Origin: Bacillota bacterium
GTDB taxonomy: Bacteria > Bacillota > DTU025
Reading direction: 5' to 3'
Length of the DNA: 16,737 nucleotides
Assembly: GCA_012842765.1 (NCBI GenBank)
Contig: DUWJ01000252.1
Location: 1-16,737, forward strand
The position numbers and the translations under genes were made by a program. The notes under the pieces are model-generated. The model was given only the letters and a program-made list of their open reading frames with translations. It searched no databases and was not told the origin of the DNA. Each line of letters opens with the position of its first letter. The stretch's first letter is position 1. Below, in pieces: positions 14,356 through 16,737 of the stretch.

Positions 14356-14955
14356 TCATTTGGCCCTGAGAGCGAATTTGTTCTCAGTGCCCGAAAGCAG
14401 TCGCTCAATATTCGATCTGTGCCGCACAACGGCCAAAACGGCCAGAATTGCGCAGACTATGACATACGCTGAGGGATATCCCATGAAATAAGCGGCTATG
14501 GGGGTTGCTGCCACTCCAACCATCGATCCCAAGGACGCATACCTGAAGGCGCACACCAGCCCGAGCCAGACTGCGGCAAGGATCAGGCCAACCGGCGGCA
14601 TTATGGCAAAGATGAATCCAAAAGTCGTGGCTATGCCTTTGCCGCCCCTGAATCCCAGGAATATCGACCAGTTATGGCCTGCCACAACGGCCAACCCTGA
14701 AGCCGCGATCACCCAATCGTTAGCCCCCAGGGCACTCCCTAGCAAGACAACCGCCAGGCCCTTAGAGGCGTCGAGCAGGAACGTCACGAACCCAAAAGGA
14801 AACCCGAGGGTCCGAAGAACATTCGTCGCGCCTATATTTCCACTTCCATGCTTTCTGACATCTACTCCGACCAAAGAAGTCCCTAGCAGCAAGCCAAAAG
14901 GGATAGAGCCGATAACATAAGAGATGGACAAGAGGATTACTGGCGACAATGTCAC
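14356..14955 (-). CDS. plsY: Acyl-phosphate:glycerol-3-phosphate acyltransferase PlsY
   Basis: PlsY is a membrane enzyme that acylates glycerol 3-phosphate using acyl-phosphate from PlsX, the first step of phospholipid synthesis in most Gram-positive bacteria. All three family motifs are present: HGSGNIGATNVLR (36-48), GHNWSIFLGFRGGKGIATT (93-111), and VVRHRSNIERLLSGTENK near the C-terminus. Five hydrophobic segments fit the known topology. The length of 199 aa is standard. The GTG start is six bases after GGGTGA and 19 bases after the der stop. The der–plsY pairing is common in Clostridia. Confidence 0.97.
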   Translation of the reverse strand: MTLSPVILLSISYVIGSIPFGLLLGTSLVGVDVRKHGSGNIGATNVLRTLGFPFGFVTFLLDASKGLAVVLLGSALGANDWVIAASGLAVVAGHNWSIFLGFRGGKGIATTFGFIFAIMPPVGLILAAVWLGLVCAFRYASLGSMVGVAATPIAAYFMGYPSAYVIVCAILAVLAVVRHRSNIERLLSGTENKFALRAK

Positions 14956-14974
14956 TGGGCTTCACCCTTCCGAT

Positions 14975-16288
14975 CTAGTCTCTCGCTCTGAACTGCACTA
15001 TTATGGGTGTTCCGGAAAACTCGAACGCCTCGCGAATGGCATTCTCTAGGTAACGCTTATAGGAAAAATGTATCAACTCCGGGTAGTTGGTCCAAACCAC
15101 GAAAAGCGGAGGACGCGACGATACTTGGCTCGCGTAGAATATGCGAACCGCCTTCCCCTTGTCGCTCGGGGGAGGGTTTCGCAGGACTGCGTCTTGCACT
15201 ACTCTGTTCACCATCGATGTCTGAATCCTGCGTCGGTGGTGCATTGCCCCTTTCCTCACTGCGTCTAGGAGTTTGGTTATTCCCCTCCCCGTAAGGGCCG
15301 AGACGAAAAGGACATCGGCATATGGCATAAAATTCATCATGGTTCTGACTTTGCGTTCATAATCCCGCGCGAAAGCCTTATCCCGATCAACCATATCCCA
15401 TTTGTTGACCGCAATAACCCCTGCTTTTCCTGCTTCATGGGCGTACCCGGCAATCTTCGTGTCCTGCACAACCGGATCAGAAGTACCATCTATCACTGTT
15501 ACCGCCACATCGCATCTGTCCACCGCGGCAAAAGCCCTGAGAACGCTGTACTTCTCCACCCCGGGATCGACCTTGCCTCTTCGGCGGATCCCGGCAGTAT
15601 CAATAATAACATATTTGGTCCCATCGTAATCAAAGACTGTATCGAGAGCGTCCCGCGTGGTGCCGGGTGTATCCGAAACGATGGAACGCTCTTCACCGAG
15701 AATCCTGTTTGCCAGCGAAGACTTCCCCACATTAGGCCTGCCGACCAGCGCCACCCGGATTGGATCATCATCTTTTTCAGCAGGCTCATCTGTTTGAGGA
15801 GGCAATGCCTGTACAACTGCGTCGAGTAAGTTTCCTATGCCTATTCCATGAACCGCCGAGACGGGCATCGGATCCCCTAGCCCGAGAGCGTAGAATTCGT
15901 AGTCCATGTGGGCCGGATGATCCACTTTATTCGCGGCGAGAATCACAGGTTTTCCGGCTATGCGCAGCAGCTGGGCCACGTCCTTATCGTCAGATGTGAT
16001 GCCAGAACGGGCATCTACAACGAAAATGATGACATCAGCCGCTTTCATGGCGTGCTCGGCATGTTCTCTTGTCTGCGTCGAGATGTCGTCTGCTGGATCG
16101 GCTTCAATCCCACCTGTATCGACAATGGCAAAGGATCTACCCGACCACTCCGCCGTGGAGTACACCCTGTCACGGGTAATGCCGGGCGAGTCGTCCACGA
16201 TCGATGATCTGCTCCTTATTATGCGATTAAAGAGCGCAGACTTGCCGACGTTAGGCCGTCCAACAATGGCTACGAGCGGTTTAGCCAC
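14975..16288 (-). CDS. der: Ribosome assembly GTPase Der (EngA)
   Basis: Der has tandem GTPase domains and a KH-like C-terminal domain and is needed for 50S subunit maturation. G domain 1 shows GRPNVGKS (10-17), DTGG (57-60) and NKVD (120-123). G domain 2 shows GRPNVGKS (183-190), DTAG (230-233) and NKWD (295-298). The KH-like domain runs from about 355 to 437. GTG at 16288, eight bases after GAGG, gives MAKPLVAIVGRPNVGKS and 437 aa, the family norm. A GTG at 16297 is in frame but overlaps the ribosome binding site. The start is five bases after the stop of the DUF512 gene. Confidence 0.97.
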   Translation of the reverse strand: MAKPLVAIVGRPNVGKSALFNRIIRSRSSIVDDSPGITRDRVYSTAEWSGRSFAIVDTGGIEADPADDISTQTREHAEHAMKAADVIIFVVDARSGITSDDKDVAQLLRIAGKPVILAANKVDHPAHMDYEFYALGLGDPMPVSAVHGIGIGNLLDAVVQALPPQTDEPAEKDDDPIRVALVGRPNVGKSSLANRILGEERSIVSDTPGTTRDALDTVFDYDGTKYVIIDTAGIRRRGKVDPGVEKYSVLRAFAAVDRCDVAVTVIDGTSDPVVQDTKIAGYAHEAGKAGVIAVNKWDMVDRDKAFARDYERKVRTMMNFMPYADVLFVSALTGRGITKLLDAVRKGAMHHRRRIQTSMVNRVVQDAVLRNPPPSDKGKAVRIFYASQVSSRPPLFVVWTNYPELIHFSYKRYLENAIREAFEFSGTPIIVQFRARD

Positions 16289-16293
16289 ATCAT

Positions 16294-16737
16294 TCACCTC
16301 GCATTCGGTGGGTGCAGAGCAAGTATTGACTCGACGAGCCCTCGCGCGGTGGTAGGGGCTACCACCACCGGAACGCCCACAGAAGAAGCTATGCCCTCCA
16401 CTGTGACATCGTCAAGCAGAGACCTTTCGCCGCTTTTCAACATCACGTCGGGGATCACGACGAAATCGCCAAGACGACCCCGGGATGCTTCTTCTTGCAA
16501 AGACCGTATGATGTCTGCGCCAACCACCAGTCCGGAAACGGTAATGGATTCTCCGAAGAACTTATTCTCCACAGGCACCAACCGGACCTTTACCCCGTGA
16601 ATCCCGTTCAAAGAGTCGCACGCGTCGCGTATTACTCGCGCGCCTAGAACGCCCGTTACCACAGTTGCGCAGATCCTTCCCGGGACTGAGCATGGAAGTT
16701 CTAGAGCGATCTGAGCAAATTCATCCAGAAATAGGCG
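16294..16737 (-). CDS. DUF512-family protein, C-terminal part (gene continues beyond the window)
   Basis: The frame is open to the window edge without a start, so only the last 147 residues are seen. They match the C-terminal DUF512 region of the clostridial radical-SAM/PDZ-like proteins usually found just upstream of der: RLFLDEFAQIALELP at the edge, VPVENKFFGESITVSGLVVGADI in the middle, then VVIPDVMLKSGERSLLDDVTVE. Any PDZ and radical-SAM portions would lie outside the window, so they are inferred, not seen. The function is unknown. It ends six bases before the der start. Confidence 0.85.
   Translation of the reverse strand, partial: RLFLDEFAQIALELPCSVPGRICATVVTGVLGARVIRDACDSLNGIHGVKVRLVPVENKFFGESITVSGLVVGADIIRSLQEEASRGRLGDFVVIPDVMLKSGERSLLDDVTVEGIASSVGVPVVVAPTTARGLVESILALHPPNAR

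Noticed and set aside
1..16737. CRISPR array, insertion sequence, prophage or toxin-antitoxin genes
   Set aside because: No regularly spaced repeats, transposase or integrase motifs, or target-site duplications were seen; gene spacing is tight throughout.

Overview
The window looks like chromosomal DNA of an anaerobic, amino-acid-fermenting member of the Bacillota (Clostridia-like). The evidence is a complete clostridial-type lysine fermentation operon, a RocR/BkdR-like sigma-54 activator, the DUF512–der–plsY gene order that is common in Clostridia, strong GGAGG ribosome binding sites, and heavy use of TTG and GTG start codons. Base composition is moderate. I cannot name a genus. All protein genes are on the minus strand; only a tRNA-Trp gene is on the plus strand.

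Left end (1-340): about 220 bases without a convincing gene, then a near-consensus sigma-70 promoter, tRNA-Trp(CCA), and a strong hairpin terminator that serves the tRNA on the plus strand and the lysine operon on the minus strand.

Lysine operon (363-8722, minus; transcription order kdd, kamA, kamB, kamD, kamE, kal, kce, atoD, atoA): L-lysine is converted to beta-lysine (KamA), then 3,5-diaminohexanoate (KamDE, B12- and PLP-dependent), then 5-amino-3-oxohexanoate (Kdd). Kce cleaves this with acetyl-CoA to 3-aminobutyryl-CoA and acetoacetate, and Kal removes ammonia to give crotonyl-CoA. AtoDA then moves CoA between butyryl-CoA and acetoacetate, yielding butyrate. KamB is a P-loop protein associated with the aminomutase; its usual MutS-like partner KamC is absent here. 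Genes overlap or are separated by no more than about 25 bases. A -24/-12 sigma-54 promoter lies about 40-60 bases upstream of kdd, with a cluster of inverted TGCCC/GGGCA half-sites further upstream as the likely enhancer. The PAS–AAA+–Fis-type HTH activator gene (8930-10459) directly precedes the operon.

Right half (10611-16737, minus): a compact housekeeping string, DUF512 protein (cut by the window edge), der, plsY, a HEAT-repeat gene, an mgtC-family gene, surE, a small membrane protein and ddl, ended by an intrinsic terminator at 10611-10658. surE appears to start at ATT, a rare start codon. No insertion sequence, prophage, CRISPR array or obvious transferred island was seen. The most interesting items are the sigma-54 control region, the lone KamB, the ATT start of surE, and the uncharacterised HEAT-repeat and small membrane genes.
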